Part shown: positions 53,442-63,137 of the stretch, piece by piece
How the letters are laid out: each line of letters opens with the position of its first letter
Position numbering within the stretch: position 1 is the first letter of the stretch
NCBI RefSeq assembly: GCF_015679265.1
Contig: NZ_CP064942.1
Location: 3,638,001 to 3,702,000 of the forward strand
DNA: 64,000 nt
Source of the DNA: Pontivivens ytuae
GTDB lineage: Bacteria; Pseudomonadota; Alphaproteobacteria; Rhodobacterales; Rhodobacteraceae
Direction of reading: 5' to 3'
Translations under genes and position numbers: made by a program
The notes under the pieces: generated by a model
What the model was told of the DNA's origin: nothing
The model's database searches: none
What the model saw: only the letters and a program-made list of their open reading frames with translations

Positions 53442-54605
53442 ATGCCGATCATCAACCGCATCGCCGAATTCCACGACGACATGAAGGAGTGGCGCCAGCA
53501 CATCCACATGAACCCCGAGCTCGGTTATGACTGCCACGAGACGGCGGCCTTCGTGGTGGAGAAGCTGAAGTCGTTCGGCGTCGACCGGATCGAGACCGGC
53601 ATCGGCAAGACCGGCGTGGTGGCGATCATCGAGGGGCAGGGCGACGGGCCGACCATCGGCCTGCGCGCGGACATGGATGCGCTCCCCATCCAGGAGGTCC
53701 GCGATCTGCCCTACAAGTCCAAGGTCGAGGGCAAGATGCACGCCTGCGGCCATGACGGGCACACCACGATGCTGCTCGGTGCCGCGCGCTACCTCGCAGA
53801 AACCCGCAACTTCACAGGAAAGGTCGCCCTGATCTTCCAACCGGCGGAGGAGGGCGGCGGCGGCGGTCTCGCGATGTGCGAGGACGGGATGATGGAGACC
53901 TTCGGCATCGACCAGGTCTACGGCATCCACAACCACCCTGGCGAGGCGTTCGGCACCTTCCACATGCGTGCCGGCCCCCTGATGGCCGCGGCCGATACGT
54001 TCGAGATCGACGTCACCGGCCTCGGCGCCCACGCCGCCATGCCGCACAAGGGCGTGGACAGCGTGCTCGTCGCCTGCCAGATCGCGCAAGGCCTGCAGAT
54101 GATCACCGGGCGCAATGTCGATCCGCTGAAGTCCTGCGTGCTCTCGATCACCACGATCCATTCCGGCACCGCCCACAACGTCATCCCCGAGACGGCGAAG
54201 CTCGGCGGCACCGTCCGCACCCTCGACGAGGAGGTGCGCGAGATGGTGATCGCCCGCATGGCCGAAGTGGCAGAGAACATCGCGAAGGCCCATGGCGCGA
54301 AGGCCGAAGTGAAGTACGAGCGCGGCTACCCCGTGACCGTGAACCACCCGGCCGAGACCGACTTCGCGGCGGGCGTCGCGCGCACGATCTCCGGCGAGGA
54401 CAAGGTCGACACCGACGTCGCCCCGATGATGGGGGCCGAGGACTTCTCCTACATGCTGGAGCGTCGGCCGGGGGCTTACGTCTTCCTCGGCGCGGGCGGC
54501 GGCGCAGGGCTGCACCACCCGGAATATGACTTCAACGACGAGATCAGCCCGATCGGCGCCTCGTGGTTCGTGAAGGTGGTGGAGACGGCGCAGCCCGCCG
54601 CATAG
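53442..54605 (+). CDS. M20 family amidohydrolase (hippurate hydrolase-like)
   Basis: This 387-residue zinc peptidase removes an acyl group from an amino acid or similar amide. The metal ligands are visible in MHACGHDGHTTMLLGAARYL (CGHDGH, about 100-105), the Glu pair in IFQPAEEGGGGGLAMCEDGM, HNHPGEAFGTF, and the C-terminal His in GAGGGAGLHHPEYDFNDE. It starts IAEFHDDMKEWRQHIHMNPE (RRxxHxxPE-like). This resembles N-acyl-amino-acid and hippurate amidohydrolases. It is a single gene on the plus strand, divergent from the exported protein. Confidence 0.94.
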   Translation: MPIINRIAEFHDDMKEWRQHIHMNPELGYDCHETAAFVVEKLKSFGVDRIETGIGKTGVVAIIEGQGDGPTIGLRADMDALPIQEVRDLPYKSKVEGKMHACGHDGHTTMLLGAARYLAETRNFTGKVALIFQPAEEGGGGGLAMCEDGMMETFGIDQVYGIHNHPGEAFGTFHMRAGPLMAAADTFEIDVTGLGAHAAMPHKGVDSVLVACQIAQGLQMITGRNVDPLKSCVLSITTIHSGTAHNVIPETAKLGGTVRTLDEEVREMVIARMAEVAENIAKAHGAKAEVKYERGYPVTVNHPAETDFAAGVARTISGEDKVDTDVAPMMGAEDFSYMLERRPGAYVFLGAGGGAGLHHPEYDFNDEISPIGASWFVKVVETAQPAA

Positions 54606-54671
54606 TTGCATAACGGCAATTGAGATCGCAGGTCGCGGGCGCTAAGCCTTTCGGAACCTTTATCCGTTCCG

Positions 54672-55721
54672 ATGGGGTCCATGGATCAGACCGACGGCGC
54701 CAGCGAACTCCTGCTCGCCGCCCTCGCCCAATTGGCGGAGGGCGTCATCATCACGGCGCCCGACGGCGAGATCCTCTACGTGAACGAGGCCGCGCACCGG
54801 ATCCACGGCGTGGCCGAGCTCGGCGTCGGGACGGCGGATTACAGCGAGACCTACAGCCTGTTTCGCGAGGACGGCACGCCGTATCCCTCCGAGGAGCTGC
54901 CGCTCGCCCGCACGGTCCACACCGGTGCCGTCATCGAGGATACGCGCTGGCTGATCCACCGCCCCGACGGGAGCGAGGTCGCCGCCGTCGGCACCAGCAA
55001 GCCCGTGGTGGCCGCGGACGACACGCGCCTCGGCTCCGTCCTCACCCTGCGGGACGAGACCGAAGCGCAGCGCCAGCGCGCCGCTCTGGATCAGGCGATG
55101 GAGACGCAGCAGATCCTGCTGCACGAGGTGAACCACCGGGTCGCCAACAGCCTCGGCCTCCTGATCAGCCTCGTCCGCTTCCAGGCCCGCACCGTGCAGG
55201 ATGAGGCCGCGCGCCGCGCGCTCGCCCAGGTCGAAGGGCGGATCCGGGTCATGGCCACGATCCACACCGCGCTCTACCGCAACAGCGAGGATGCGACGGT
55301 CGAGGCGGGCAGCTACTTCCGCAGCATGGCCGACGACGTGCTGCGCGCCTTCTCCTGCGATGCGGCGGTGGAGGTGAGCTGCGAGGCGCCGGAGGGCTGC
55401 ACCCTCCCGCTCAACATCGCGATCCCGATCGCGCTCATGGTCAACGAGATGATGACCAACTCGCTGAAATACGCGTTCGAAGGACGGCCCGAGGGGCGGA
55501 TCACGATCGAGATCGACGGCGAGCGCACCGTCGAGCGGCTGGTCTACAGCGACAACGGGGTGGGCCTGCCGGAGAACTACGATCTCGCCTCCGCGGCCCG
55601 CGGCTCGGGCGTGGGCACCACGATCATCACGACGCTGACCCGACAGCTCCACGCCGAGCTGATCGTCGGCGACGCCGGACCCGGCGCCCGGTTCGAGATC
55701 CGGCTGCCCGCCGCGGTCTGA
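54672..55721 (+). CDS. PAS sensor histidine kinase (HisKA_2/HWE type)
   Basis: This 349-residue cytoplasmic kinase has a PAS domain at about 15-125 (LAEGVIITAPDGEILYVNEA, then SYRE-like FREDGTPYPSEELPLARTVH), a HisKA_2 phospho-His in LLHEVNHRVANSLGLLISLV (about 149-168), and a HATPase domain at about 240-345 (MVNEMMTNSLKYAFEGRPEG, then SDNGVGLPENYD and GSGVGTTIITTL). There is no membrane segment, so it senses an internal signal. The partner regulator is not adjacent. The start could also be 9 bp downstream (MDQTDGA). Confidence 0.92.
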   Translation: MGSMDQTDGASELLLAALAQLAEGVIITAPDGEILYVNEAAHRIHGVAELGVGTADYSETYSLFREDGTPYPSEELPLARTVHTGAVIEDTRWLIHRPDGSEVAAVGTSKPVVAADDTRLGSVLTLRDETEAQRQRAALDQAMETQQILLHEVNHRVANSLGLLISLVRFQARTVQDEAARRALAQVEGRIRVMATIHTALYRNSEDATVEAGSYFRSMADDVLRAFSCDAAVEVSCEAPEGCTLPLNIAIPIALMVNEMMTNSLKYAFEGRPEGRITIEIDGERTVERLVYSDNGVGLPENYDLASAARGSGVGTTIITTLTRQLHAELIVGDAGPGARFEIRLPAAV

Positions 55722-55757
55722 TCGGAGCCGCCCGCACGTTTCGGGCCGAGGACCTTT

Positions 55758-55822
55758 GCGTATTTGAAGAGAGTGATGGGCAAAGGGCGCGCGCCCGGCG
55801 TCATCACTCTCGCCCAATACGC
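55758..55822. terminator. GCGTATTT hairpin between convergent genes
   Basis: The arms (55758-55778, GCGTATTTGAAGAGAGTGAT and G; 55802-55822) match at 18 of 21 positions in inverted sense, with a GC-rich loop. It lies between the PAS kinase and the alpha/beta hydrolase, which converge. The right side continues with the tail GCCCGCCGGAGGCGG, as at 8708-8742. Confidence 0.65.
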
Positions 55823-55879
55823 CCGCCGGAGGCGGATCCTGCGAGAGCGGGCCGAGCGCCGGCCCGGGAACGGCGCGCC

Positions 55880-56533
55880 TCAGCGCACGCCCGGCTCGGC
55901 CATCCGCTGGGTGACGTAGCCCTTCACCCGGCCGATCATCTCGTCCATCCCGTTCTCGAAGAAATGGCCCGCACCCGGCACCGTCTCATGCGTGATGGTG
56001 ATGCCCTTCTGCTGCTTGAGCTTGTCCGCCAGCCCCGTCACGTCCGCCGGCGGCACCACGCGGTCCGCCTCGCCGTTGATGATGAGGCCCGAGGAGGGGC
56101 AGGGCGCGAGGAAGGTGAAGTCGTACATGTTCGCGGGCGGTGCGACCGAGATGAAGCCCGCCACCTCCGGCCGCCGCATCAGGAGCTGCATGCCGATCCA
56201 CGCGCCGAACGAAAAGCCCGCGACCCAGCACTGGCGCGAGTTCGGCGCCATCGACTGCAAATAGTCGAGGGCGGAGGCCGCGTCGGACAGCTCCCCGATC
56301 CCCTGGTCGTACTCGCCCTGGCTGCGGCCCACGCCGCGGAAGTTGAAGCGCAGCACGGTGAAGCCGAGATCGTGGAAGGCGTAGTGGAGGTTGTAGACCA
56401 CCTTGTTGTTCATCGTGCCCCCGAACTTCGGATGGGGGTGCAGGATGATGGCGATCGGCGCGTCCTTGGCCTTCTGCGGGTGATAGCGTCCTTCGAGACG
56501 ACCCTCGGGTCCCGGGAAAATCACCTCTGGCAT
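55880..56533 (-). CDS. Alpha/beta hydrolase
   Basis: This 217-residue alpha/beta-hydrolase-fold protein has the nucleophile elbow in CWVAGFSFGAWIGMQLLMRR (GFSFG, about 100-104). The family His is in ETVPGAGHFFENGMDEMIGR near the end. The opening VIFPGPEGRLEGRYHPQKAK and the oxyanion LHPHPKFGGTMNNKVVY resemble the YqiA/CobB-type small hydrolases often next to iscR in this group. The start has GAGGTGATT upstream. It is divergent from iscR across the ICE-like palindrome. Confidence 0.9.
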   Translation of the reverse strand: MPEVIFPGPEGRLEGRYHPQKAKDAPIAIILHPHPKFGGTMNNKVVYNLHYAFHDLGFTVLRFNFRGVGRSQGEYDQGIGELSDAASALDYLQSMAPNSRQCWVAGFSFGAWIGMQLLMRRPEVAGFISVAPPANMYDFTFLAPCPSSGLIINGEADRVVPPADVTGLADKLKQQKGITITHETVPGAGHFFENGMDEMIGRVKGYVTQRMAEPGVR

Positions 56534-56593
56534 CGGCGGCGCCCTCTGTCTGTCGTCGCCGGACGCCCTATGCTTGACGGTTCCGGTCGGCTA

Positions 56594-56611
56594 TTCTAGA
56601 ACAATTCTAAA
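56594..56611. promoter_or_regulatory. Irr-box/ICE-like palindrome upstream of iscR
   Basis: TTCTAGAACAATTCTAAA, read in reverse TTTAGAATTGTTCTAGAA, closely matches the iron-control element TTTAGAA-N3-TTCTAAA bound by Irr in alphaproteobacteria (as I recall it). It lies 86 bp upstream of iscR and 60 bp upstream of the divergent hydrolase gene. A second copy lies inside the cysteine desulfurase gene. Confidence 0.6.
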
Positions 56612-56697
56612 GAGAGGCGTGGTGCGACCCCTCCTGAGGCGTCGGAAGTAGTCGCTGCGCCCGCTTGCGTCAACCGATCCTGGCCGGAGGCCGCCCG

Positions 56698-57156
56698 ATG
56701 AAGCTCAGCACCAAGGGACGCTACGCGATGATCGCCCTCGCCGACCTTGCGGCGCAGGGCTCCGAGACGCTGGTCACGTTGTCGGAGATCAGCGGGCGGC
56801 AGGACATCAGCCTCGCCTATCTCGAACAGCTCTTCGTGAAGCTGCGCCGGGCCGGACTGGTGGATTCGGTGCGCGGGCCCGGCGGCGGCTACCGGCTGGC
56901 GCGGGACCCCGCGCAGATTCGGGTGAGCGAGATCCTCGCCGCCGTCGACGAGACGATGAACGCGATGACCCGCGGGGCCGGTGCGTCGGGCGGGCAGGGC
57001 GACACGGATGCGCAGAAGCTGACGGACAAGCTGTGGGAGCAGCTCTCGGCCCATGTCTACGTCTTCCTGCACCAGACCCGGCTGAGCGACATCACCAGCG
57101 ACCAGCTCGCCCCGTGCCCGGCCGTGCCGGCGCTGCTCGAGATGGTGGACGAATGA
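56698..57156 (+). CDS. iscR: Rrf2-family regulator IscR (single-cysteine type)
   Basis: This 152-residue winged-helix regulator begins MKLSTKGRYAMIALADLAAQ, with the recognition helix in LSEISGRQDISLAYLEQLFV and the wing in RRAGLVDSVRGPGGGYRLAR. It lies at the head of the suf operon. Only one Cys (APCPAVP, near the C-terminus) is present, whereas E. coli IscR uses three. Rhodobacter-type IscR is described with one Cys and an unusual cluster ligation; this protein fits that type. It probably senses Fe-S or iron status and represses the suf genes. The ATG at 56698 is set by the family opening. Confidence 0.93.
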   Translation: MKLSTKGRYAMIALADLAAQGSETLVTLSEISGRQDISLAYLEQLFVKLRRAGLVDSVRGPGGGYRLARDPAQIRVSEILAAVDETMNAMTRGAGASGGQGDTDAQKLTDKLWEQLSAHVYVFLHQTRLSDITSDQLAPCPAVPALLEMVDE

Positions 57157-57174
57157 GCGATCAGCTCGCCATGT

Positions 57175-57246
57175 CAGTGAAAGGTCCCGGCGCGGAGGCC
57201 GGGACGGTGGCGTCCTGCGCAACCGCCCCGGACCCGATCCGGGGCT
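57175..57246. repeat. Type B and A repeats inside the suf operon
   Basis: A type B hairpin (about 57178-57211, GGTCCCGGCGCGGAGGCCGG and GACGG) and a type A hairpin (about 57219-57246, CCCCGGACCCGATCCGGGG) lie in the 106-bp gap between iscR and the cysteine desulfurase. The pair is in the reverse order to that at 11893-12080. In this place they may tune iscR and suf gene expression. Confidence 0.75.
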
Positions 57247-57262
57247 GTGCGGAGCGGGCGCG

Positions 57263-58306
57263 ATGACCCGCGCCTATCTCGACTGGAACGCGACAGCCCC
57301 CCTGCGCCCCGAGGCGCGGGACGCGATGCGCGCCGCCATGGATGTCGTCGGCAACCCGTCTTCTGTCCACGCCGAGGGCCGCGCCGCGAAGGCCATTGTC
57401 GAGCGCGCGCGGGCGCAGGTGGCGGAGGCCGCGGGTGCCTCCAACGCCGACATCGTCTTCACGGCCGGGGCGACCGAGGCGGCGGCCTTGGCGCTGCACG
57501 GACGCGCCCTCGCCAGTTCCGCAGTCGAGCATGATTGCGTCGGGGCGTGGACCAGTGGTGATCTGGTCGCCGACGCGAGCGGCCGCGTGACCGCCGACAA
57601 CCCCGCGGCAACGGCACTGCAGGCCGCGAACTCCGAAACCGGCGTGCTCCAGACGCTGCCGGACGGCCTCGCCTTCACCGATGCGGTGCAGGCGATCGGC
57701 AAGGTGCCCTTCGCCTTCTCCTGGTCCGGCGCGGACATGGCCATCGTCTCGGCCCACAAGTTCGGCGGGCCGAAGGGCGTCGGCGCGTTGATCCTCAAGC
57801 AGGGCTTCGACGTCGAGCCGCAAACGAAGGGCGGCGGGCAGGAGATGGGCCGCCGTGCGGGCACCGAGAACGTCATCGGCATCGCCGGGATGGGCGCCGC
57901 CGCCGAGGCCGCGCAGCGCGAGCTCGAGGCAGGGGCTTGGGACCGCGTCGCCGAACTTAGAAATATTCTAGAAACCACCCTAGCGGACGGCTGCCCCGAC
58001 CTTATCTTGATGGGGGCGGAGGGGCCGCGCCTGCCCAACACCTCCTGCTTCGCCGTCCCCGGATGGCGGGGGGAGACGCAGGTGATGCAGATGGACCTCG
58101 CGAGGTTCGCGATCTCCGCCGGATCGGCCTGCTCCTCGGGCAAGGTAAAGGCCTCCAAGGTGATCCGCGCCATGGGTCACGACGAAAACGTGGCAAGCAG
58201 CACGATCCGCGTGTCGCTCGGCCCGACCAATACCGAAGCCGAGGTGCGCGCCTTCTGCGATGCCTGGCTCAGGCAATACGAGAAATTCCGCGCCCGGGCG
58301 GCGTGA
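57263..58306 (+). CDS. Cysteine desulfurase (NifS/IscS-type, class V aminotransferase)
   Basis: This 347-residue PLP enzyme takes sulfur from cysteine for Fe-S cluster assembly. The PLP Lys is in [20 protein letters not shown] (about 169-188). The Cys nucleophile is in [20 protein letters not shown] (about 283-302). The front part has [20 protein letters not shown] (family N-terminus). It is about 50 residues shorter than IscS. It lies between iscR and sufB, so it is the likely sulfur donor for SufBCD. A second Irr-like palindrome lies within the coding region at 57956-57973. Confidence 0.93.
   Translation: MTRAYLDWNATAPLRPEARDAMRAAMDVVGNPSSVHAEGRAAKAIVERARAQVAEAAGASNADIVFTAGATEAAALALHGRALASSAVEHDCVGAWTSGDLVADASGRVTADNPAATALQAANSETGVLQTLPDGLAFTDAVQAIGKVPFAFSWSGADMAIVSAHKFGGPKGVGALILKQGFDVEPQTKGGGQEMGRRAGTENVIGIAGMGAAAEAAQRELEAGAWDRVAELRNILETTLADGCPDLILMGAEGPRLPNTSCFAVPGWRGETQVMQMDLARFAISAGSACSSGKVKASKVIRAMGHDENVASSTIRVSLGPTNTEAEVRAFCDAWLRQYEKFRARAA
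57956..57973. promoter_or_regulatory. Irr-box/ICE-like palindrome inside the desulfurase gene
   Basis: CTTAGAAATATTCTAGAA matches the reverse of the iscR-upstream copy at 15 of 18 positions. It is read in frame as CTT-AGA-AAT-ATT-CTA-GAA, a run of codons rare for this GC-rich gene, which suggests the DNA sequence is kept for its own sake. It lies 354 bp upstream of sufB and could be an internal iron-control site. Confidence 0.5.
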
Positions 58307-58326
58307 GTAAGAAGAGGATCAGCGAG

Positions 58327-59850
58327 ATGAACGCCATGGATGATGTCCGCGTCAAGGAAGGTGTCGAGGAAGAGACCGTCGCCGCCGTCCAATCCCTCGC
58401 CGGCAAGTACAAGCACGGCTGGGACACGGAAATCGAGATGGAGTTCGCGCCAAAGGGCCTGAACGAGGACATCGTCCGCCTGATCTCCGAGAAGAACAAC
58501 GAGCCCGAATGGATGCTCGAATGGCGGCTGGAAGCGTATCGCCGCTGGCTCCAGATGGACGAGCCCGACTGGGCGATGGTGAACTACCCGCCGGTCGACT
58601 ACCAGAACCAGTATTTCTACGCCCGGCCCAAGAGCATGGCGGAGAAGCCGAAATCGCTCGACGAGGTCGATCCGAAGCTGCTGGAGACCTACCAGAAGCT
58701 CGGCATCCCGCTGAAGGAGCAGATGATCCTCGCCGGTGTCGAGGGCGCCGAAAGCATCCCGGCAGAGGGTCGCAAGGTCGCCGTCGACGCGGTCTTCGAC
58801 TCCGTTTCGGTCGGCACGACCTTCCAGGAGGAGCTCGCCAAGGCGGGCGTCATCTTCTGCTCGATCTCCGAGGCGATCCAGGAGCATCCGGAGCTGGTGA
58901 AGAAGTATCTGGGCTCGGTCATCCCGTCCTCGGACAACTACTTCGCGACGCTGAACGCCGCCGTCTTCTCCGACGGGTCGTTCGTCTACGTGCCCGAGGG
59001 CGTGCGCTGCCCGATGGAGCTCAGCACCTACTTCCGGATCAATGCCGAGAACACGGGCCAGTTCGAGCGGACGCTGATCATCGCCGACAAGGGCAGCTAC
59101 GTGTCCTATCTCGAAGGCTGTACCGCGCCGCAGCGCGACACCGCGCAGCTCCACGCCGCCTGCGTCGAACTGGTCGCGCTCGAGGATGCGGAGATCAAGT
59201 ACTCCACCGTCCAGAACTGGTTCCCCGGCGACGAGGAGGGCAAGGGCGGCATCTACAACTTCGTCACCAAGCGCGCCGACTGCCGCGGTGACCGGTCGAA
59301 GGTGATGTGGACCCAGGTCGAAACCGGCTCCGCCGTCACCTGGAAGTACCCGTCCTGCATCCTGCGGGGCGACGACAGCCAGGGCGAGTTCTACTCCATC
59401 GCCATCGCCAACAACTTCCAGCAGGCCGACACGGGCACCAAGATGGTCCATCTCGGCAAGCGCACGAAGTCGCGGATCGTCTCGAAGGGCATCTCCGCGG
59501 GCAAGGCGCAGAACACCTATCGCGGGCTCGTGTCGATGCATCCCCGCGCCAAGGACAGCCGCAACTACACCCAGTGCGACAGCTTGCTGATCGGCGACAC
59601 CTGCGGGGCGCATACGGTTCCTTACATCGAGGTGAAGAACAACTCCTCCCGCGTGGAGCACGAGGCGACGACCTCCAAGGTGGACGACGACCAGCTCTTC
59701 TACTGCCGCCAGCGCGGCATGGACGAGGAAGAGGCCGTGGCCCTCGTCGTCAACGGCTTCTGCAAGGAGGTCCTGCAGGCCCTGCCCATGGAGTTCGCCA
59801 TGGAAGCCCAAAGCCTCGTCGCCATCTCGCTGGAAGGTTCGGTGGGGTAA
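58327..59850 (+). CDS. sufB: Fe-S cluster assembly protein SufB
   Basis: This 507-residue scaffold subunit of the SufBCD complex assembles Fe-S clusters in the cytoplasm. The family features are [20 protein letters not shown] at the N-terminus, [20 protein letters not shown] (the Cys that takes sulfur) and [20 protein letters not shown] (the second Cys, with His). It ends [17 protein letters not shown]. The ATG at 58327 follows AGCGAG. It is 20 bp after the desulfurase stop and shares the operon. Confidence 0.97.
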   Translation: MNAMDDVRVKEGVEEETVAAVQSLAGKYKHGWDTEIEMEFAPKGLNEDIVRLISEKNNEPEWMLEWRLEAYRRWLQMDEPDWAMVNYPPVDYQNQYFYARPKSMAEKPKSLDEVDPKLLETYQKLGIPLKEQMILAGVEGAESIPAEGRKVAVDAVFDSVSVGTTFQEELAKAGVIFCSISEAIQEHPELVKKYLGSVIPSSDNYFATLNAAVFSDGSFVYVPEGVRCPMELSTYFRINAENTGQFERTLIIADKGSYVSYLEGCTAPQRDTAQLHAACVELVALEDAEIKYSTVQNWFPGDEEGKGGIYNFVTKRADCRGDRSKVMWTQVETGSAVTWKYPSCILRGDDSQGEFYSIAIANNFQQADTGTKMVHLGKRTKSRIVSKGISAGKAQNTYRGLVSMHPRAKDSRNYTQCDSLLIGDTCGAHTVPYIEVKNNSSRVEHEATTSKVDDDQLFYCRQRGMDEEEAVALVVNGFCKEVLQALPMEFAMEAQSLVAISLEGSVG

Positions 59851-59852
59851 AC

Positions 59853-60074
59853 GTGACCGAGCGCTCGGAGCAGAGCAGCGGCGGCTTGAGCGGGGCGGAG
59901 ATCGCCACGCTCCTCATCTGCGGCGTGCTGGGCATCAAGCTCGGCGCCCTGATGGGCTGGGCCGTCGTCGGCGCACCGGGCCTCGCCGCGGTGATCGGCG
60001 GCGTGGCCGGAGCAGGCCTCGGCCTCCTGTGGTCGCGGGCGACGCGCGCAGCGCTGGCGCGGGGCCGTCGATGA
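59853..60074 (+). CDS. Small glycine-rich membrane protein in the suf operon
   Basis: This 73-residue frame starts with GTG (VTERSEQSSGGLSGAEIATL), 2 bp after the sufB stop. It has two hydrophobic stretches with small-residue spacing (LLICGVLGIKLGALMGWAVV and APGLAAVIGGVAGAGLGLLW) and a basic end (SRATRAALARGRR). The glycine zipper pattern suggests packed helices. No family is recognised. Its location suggests co-translation with sufB. Confidence 0.62.
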   Translation: MTERSEQSSGGLSGAEIATLLICGVLGIKLGALMGWAVVGAPGLAAVIGGVAGAGLGLLWSRATRAALARGRR

Positions 60075-60143
60075 GGGACGGGCGGAGCATGGCTTGCCCT
60101 TCCGGAGCCGCGCCTCGGTCCGTAAACGGACGCGGGTAACGTC

Positions 60144-60524
60144 ATGGAATGGGAAACCTATACGGGCGGTTCGACCTCCGACGCCACCAATCGCCGCTAC
60201 GCGCTGAACCGCTTCACTCTGATCGGAGAGTGGGTCCGCTTCGTCGCCGTCTCGGCCTTCATGATGACGGCATTTCTGGCCGGTATGGGCGTGACGATCG
60301 CACTCGGCTCGACCGATCTGCTGGTGGGCGGCATCACCGGTTCTGCCATCGCCATGGTCGTCTACATGCTGTTGCTGAGGCGGTCGGTCCGACGGCAGAT
60401 CGCGCAGCAGACCGAGGCGCGCGCGGAATGGCACCGGGACCGGGAGCGCGATGTGCAGGCGAGGATCGCCGAGGCGAAGGCAACCGGCGCATTCGACCGC
60501 TTCGGTCCGAATGGGGGACGTTGA
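60144..60524 (+). CDS. Small membrane protein in the suf operon
   Basis: This 126-residue protein has two predicted segments (RFVAVSAFMMTAFLAGMGVT, about 33-52, and GITGSAIAMVVYMLLLR, about 64-80). A basic, charged C-terminal helix follows (RRSVRRQIAQQTEARAEWHR). No family is recognised. It lies 69 bp after the previous gene and just before the next (2 bp). Confidence 0.68.
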   Translation: MEWETYTGGSTSDATNRRYALNRFTLIGEWVRFVAVSAFMMTAFLAGMGVTIALGSTDLLVGGITGSAIAMVVYMLLLRRSVRRQIAQQTEARAEWHRDRERDVQARIAEAKATGAFDRFGPNGGR

Positions 60525-60525
60525 C

Positions 60526-60780
60526 ATGAGACACTACTGGGGCGCCACGATCATCGCGGCGGTCATCTACTTCATCCTCTCGTTCCTCTCCGACGTCTGG
60601 TTCACCCGGACGACGAGCACCAACCTCGCACTCCTGCTCACCGCGGGGGTGAAGGCGGGGATCTTCGCCGTGATCTTCCACTACGTGCACGGCTTCATCG
60701 CCGGCTTCTTCGGCCTCTACGAGACGGACCCGGAGCTCGATGCGCCGAAGCGGGAACGTGAGGAGGAGGCGGCCGAATGA
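60526..60780 (+). CDS. Small membrane protein in the suf operon
   Basis: This 84-residue protein starts [20 protein letters not shown] and has two hydrophobic stretches (about 3-21 and 33-60, [20 protein letters not shown]). It ends in an acidic tail ([19 protein letters not shown]). GGGGGACG precedes the ATG at 60526; an in-frame ATG at 60511 (MGDVDMRHY) is also possible. Its stop overlaps the ybjQ-like start. Confidence 0.68.
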   Translation: MRHYWGATIIAAVIYFILSFLSDVWFTRTTSTNLALLLTAGVKAGIFAVIFHYVHGFIAGFFGLYETDPELDAPKREREEEAAE

Positions 60781-61091
60781 TCGTCACCACCACACCAACG
60801 GTCGAAGGGCGCCGCATCGTCGCCTATCACGGTGTGGTCGTGGGCGAGGCTATCCTGGGCGCCAACGTCTTCCGCGACGTCTTCGCCTCGATCACCGATA
60901 TCGTCGGCGGCCGGTCCGGCGCCTACGAGGCATCGCTGATGGAGGCGCGCGAGACGGCGCTCGCTGAGCTTGAACAACGCGCGACGCAGGCGGGCGGCAA
61001 TGCTGTCGTCGGCGTCGATCTCGACTACGAAGTTATCAACAACATGCTGATGGTGTCGGCCTCCGGCACCTCCGTGACGCTCGACGAATGA
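60777..61091 (+). CDS. YbjQ/UPF0145 family protein
   Basis: This 104-residue protein of the YbjQ (DUF74/UPF0145) family shows the typical [20 protein letters not shown] opening, the [20 protein letters not shown] middle and the end [17 protein letters not shown]. Members form decamers whose role is unclear; some studies connect them with metal binding. It overlaps the previous gene by four bases and is 9 bp before sufC, so it is part of the operon. Confidence 0.92.
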   Translation: MIVTTTPTVEGRRIVAYHGVVVGEAILGANVFRDVFASITDIVGGRSGAYEASLMEARETALAELEQRATQAGGNAVVGVDLDYEVINNMLMVSASGTSVTLDE

Positions 61092-61100
61092 GGGAAAATC

Positions 61101-61856
<756 letters not shown>

Positions 61857-63137
61857 ATGGTTGCGGTCAAGGCGAAAAACCCGGTCGATGCCGCAGGCCT
61901 GATCGCCCGTCATACGCTCGGCAAGCCCGGCGCGAAATGGGCGGAGGCCGTGCGCCAGTCGGCGCGCGAGCGGCTGATGGCGGTCGGCGCGCCCCAGCGG
62001 CGCGACGAGTACTGGCGCTTCACCAACCCCGCGAAGCTGGTGGCCGACACGGCGCGCGCCGGCGTGATGGAGGCCGACCCGGTCTTCGAGGGCATCGACG
62101 CGCTAGTCCTCACCTTCGTCGACGGTGTCTTCGACCCGGCGCACTCCGACGCGCTGGAGGGTGAGAACCTGGAGATCCAGCCGCTGACCGAGGCGCTGGA
62201 GAGCGACATCCACTGGGCCGGCGAGCTTTTCGGCAAGCTGGAAGAGCGCGGCCAGACCCCGGTGCCGCGCGAGCTTGCGACGCTCAACACGGCCGTCGCC
62301 TCCGAGGGCATGGTCATCCGCGCCACCGGCAATGTCGCGCGCCCCGTCCGCTTCAACTACATCCACAGCGATGAGAGTTCGGACGCCGTCCTGCACAACC
62401 TCGTCCGCGTCGATGCAGGCGCGGAGCTGACGGTGCTGGAGAACGGCCCGGCCGCTGCCCGCTTCAACAAGATGTTCGAGATCGACATCGCCGAGGGCGG
62501 CGCGCTGCATCACGTGCGCGCGCAAGGTAGAGACCACGAGCGGCAGGCGTTTACCGCGATGTTCACCCGGCTGGCGGCGGAAGCGACCTACAAGTCCTTC
62601 ACCCTCACCGTGAACGGCGTGCTCACCCGCAACGAGCAGGTGGTTGAGTTCACCGGCGACGACGCTGTTGCGCATGTGGCCGGTGCCTCCATCGGCGAGG
62701 GCGATTTCCACCACGACGACACCGTCTTCGTCACCCATGACGGGGTGAACTGCGAAAGCCGCCAGGTTTTTAAGAAGGTGCTGAAATCGGGTGCCACCGG
62801 CGTCTTCCAGGGCAAGATCCTCGTGAAGGAAGGCGCGCAGAAGACCGATGGCTACCAGATCAGCCAGGGCCTGCTGCTCGACGATGACAGCCAGTTCCTC
62901 GCCAAGCCCGAACTGGAGATCTACGCCGACGACGTCGCGTGCTCCCACGGCTCGACCTGTGGCGGGCTCGATGAGACCGGGCTCTTCTACCTGCTCTCCC
63001 GCGGCGTGCCGCGGAAGGACGCGACCAACATGCTGGTCATCGCCTTCCTCGACGAAGCGGTGCAGGAGATCGAGGACGAGGCGCTGGCCGAGACGATCCG
63101 CGAGCGCATCGGCGGCTGGCTGGCGCGCCGTGGCTGA
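61857..63137 (+). CDS. sufD: Fe-S cluster assembly protein SufD
   Basis: This 426-residue SufB partner contributes cluster-binding residues. The conserved Cys-x-His is in YADDVACSHGSTCGGLDETG (about 357-376). The front YWRFTNPAKLVADTARAG and the mid-part QGKILVKEGAQKTDGYQISQ match the family. It is directly downstream of sufC, with no gap. Its stop overlaps the next gene's GTG. Confidence 0.96.
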   Translation: MVAVKAKNPVDAAGLIARHTLGKPGAKWAEAVRQSARERLMAVGAPQRRDEYWRFTNPAKLVADTARAGVMEADPVFEGIDALVLTFVDGVFDPAHSDALEGENLEIQPLTEALESDIHWAGELFGKLEERGQTPVPRELATLNTAVASEGMVIRATGNVARPVRFNYIHSDESSDAVLHNLVRVDAGAELTVLENGPAAARFNKMFEIDIAEGGALHHVRAQGRDHERQAFTAMFTRLAAEATYKSFTLTVNGVLTRNEQVVEFTGDDAVAHVAGASIGEGDFHHDDTVFVTHDGVNCESRQVFKKVLKSGATGVFQGKILVKEGAQKTDGYQISQGLLLDDDSQFLAKPELEIYADDVACSHGSTCGGLDETGLFYLLSRGVPRKDATNMLVIAFLDEAVQEIEDEALAETIRERIGGWLARRG

